52,950 nucleotides of DNA from Aestuariivirga sp. (GTDB lineage: Bacteria > Pseudomonadota > Alphaproteobacteria > Rhizobiales > Aestuariivirgaceae). The notes beneath the pieces were generated by a model. That model was not told where the DNA came from, did not search any database, and saw only the letters and a program-made list of their open reading frames with translations. Below, piece after piece: positions 52,796-52,950 of this stretch (position 1 is its first letter; the number at the start of each line of letters is the position of its first letter). The stretch lies in the NCBI GenBank assembly GCA_030680855.1, contig JAUXUN010000022.1, forward strand, positions 1 to 52,950. Reading direction: 5' to 3'. Position numbers and translations under genes: made by a program.

Positions 52796-52950
52796 ATGGC
52801 AGACATTAACCTTTCTCTTAAGCAGCTTTGTGAGGCATTCAACGAGCACAACCTCGACCAAATCATGAGCCATTTTGCGGAAGACTGCGTTCTGGAAATG
52901 CCGCGCGGTAGCCAGCCATGGGGTTCACGTTCCGAAGGCCGTGAAAATGT
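52796..52950 (+). CDS. NTF2/SnoaL-like domain protein, 5' part only
   Basis: The frame starts at ATG 52796 after GGAGAAGC and runs off the right edge, so 51 residues are visible. 'LCEAFNEHNLDQIMSHFAEDCVLEMP' is the first helix pair and strand of a SnoaL-like, NTF2-fold domain. Such proteins have diverse or no catalytic roles. Divergent from msrP across 154 bases. Confidence 0.72.
   Translation, partial: MADINLSLKQLCEAFNEHNLDQIMSHFAEDCVLEMPRGSQPWGSRSEGREN

Noticed and set aside
1-52950. CRISPR arrays, insertion sequences, prophage or conjugative genes
   Set aside because: No regularly spaced repeats, transposase, integrase, phage structural or mobilisation proteins were found in any frame.

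Overview
The window reads as chromosomal DNA from a GC-rich alphaproteobacterium, most likely of the Hyphomicrobiales (Rhizobiales). Pointers are a proteobacterial MntR, a guaB / MAPEG / RsmB-type methyltransferase operon, a ppx-rlmE pair, carB followed by greA, a cytochrome oxidase cluster with two subunit III genes like coxMNOP of Bradyrhizobium, and a CtrA-like site before a soluble histidine kinase. Order and family are inferred from gene content; the genus cannot be told from the sequence alone. No rRNA, CRISPR array, insertion sequence, integrase or prophage was seen. One tRNA gene (Gln, anticodon CUG) is present.

Layout. 1-3.6 kb: small stress and housekeeping genes (two AHSA1-type proteins, DUF998 and EamA membrane proteins, two GFA-type zinc proteins) with an ArsR-AHSA1-GFA operon under a palindromic operator. 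3.6-12.6 kb: purine genes guaA and guaB with rsmB-like and MAPEG genes; between guaA and rsmB lies a manganese unit, a divergent mntR and a multicopper oxidase / ZIP / NRAMP operon sharing MntR-box-like sites. 12.6-20.3 kb: a complete aa3-type cytochrome oxidase cluster (ctaC, ctaD, two subunit III genes, subunit IV, a small membrane protein, cytochrome c), divergent ctaB, a DUF2189 membrane protein and a broken PCuAC copper-chaperone gene. 20.3-25.2 kb: rlmE, ppx/gppA, a sensorless histidine kinase and a HerA-like ATPase. 25.2-27.0 kb: tRNA-Gln followed by four small, mostly unrecognised genes. 27.0-38.4 kb: a ureohydrolase-aminotransferase pair, a three-gene module (tiny membrane protein, two-part methyltransferase, membrane sulfatase-like protein), a toxin-antitoxin pair, an amidase, a 992-residue SerC-like/SerA-like fusion and a lipoprotein. 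38.4-41.0 kb: an ECF sigma/anti-sigma pair next to two paralogous 66-residue secreted proteins that share a near-identical upstream element. 41.0-52.95 kb: carB, a BKACE enzyme, greA with a terminator-like leader, a PRC-barrel protein, glutathione peroxidase, an Lrp-BenE pair, trxB-lysR, LysE exporter, an orphan terminator, msrP and the start of an NTF2-like gene.

How parts work together. The manganese block is a self-contained regulon: MntR controls metal importers and a periplasmic copper oxidase. The cox cluster holds the oxidase, its electron donor cytochrome c and heme O synthase, but its only copper-insertion gene is a remnant, so copper assembly must rely on genes elsewhere. The best candidates for undescribed biology are the sigma-factor locus with twin secreted peptides, the three-gene membrane/methyltransferase/sulfatase module, the SerC-SerA-like fusion and the MntR-linked copper oxidase.
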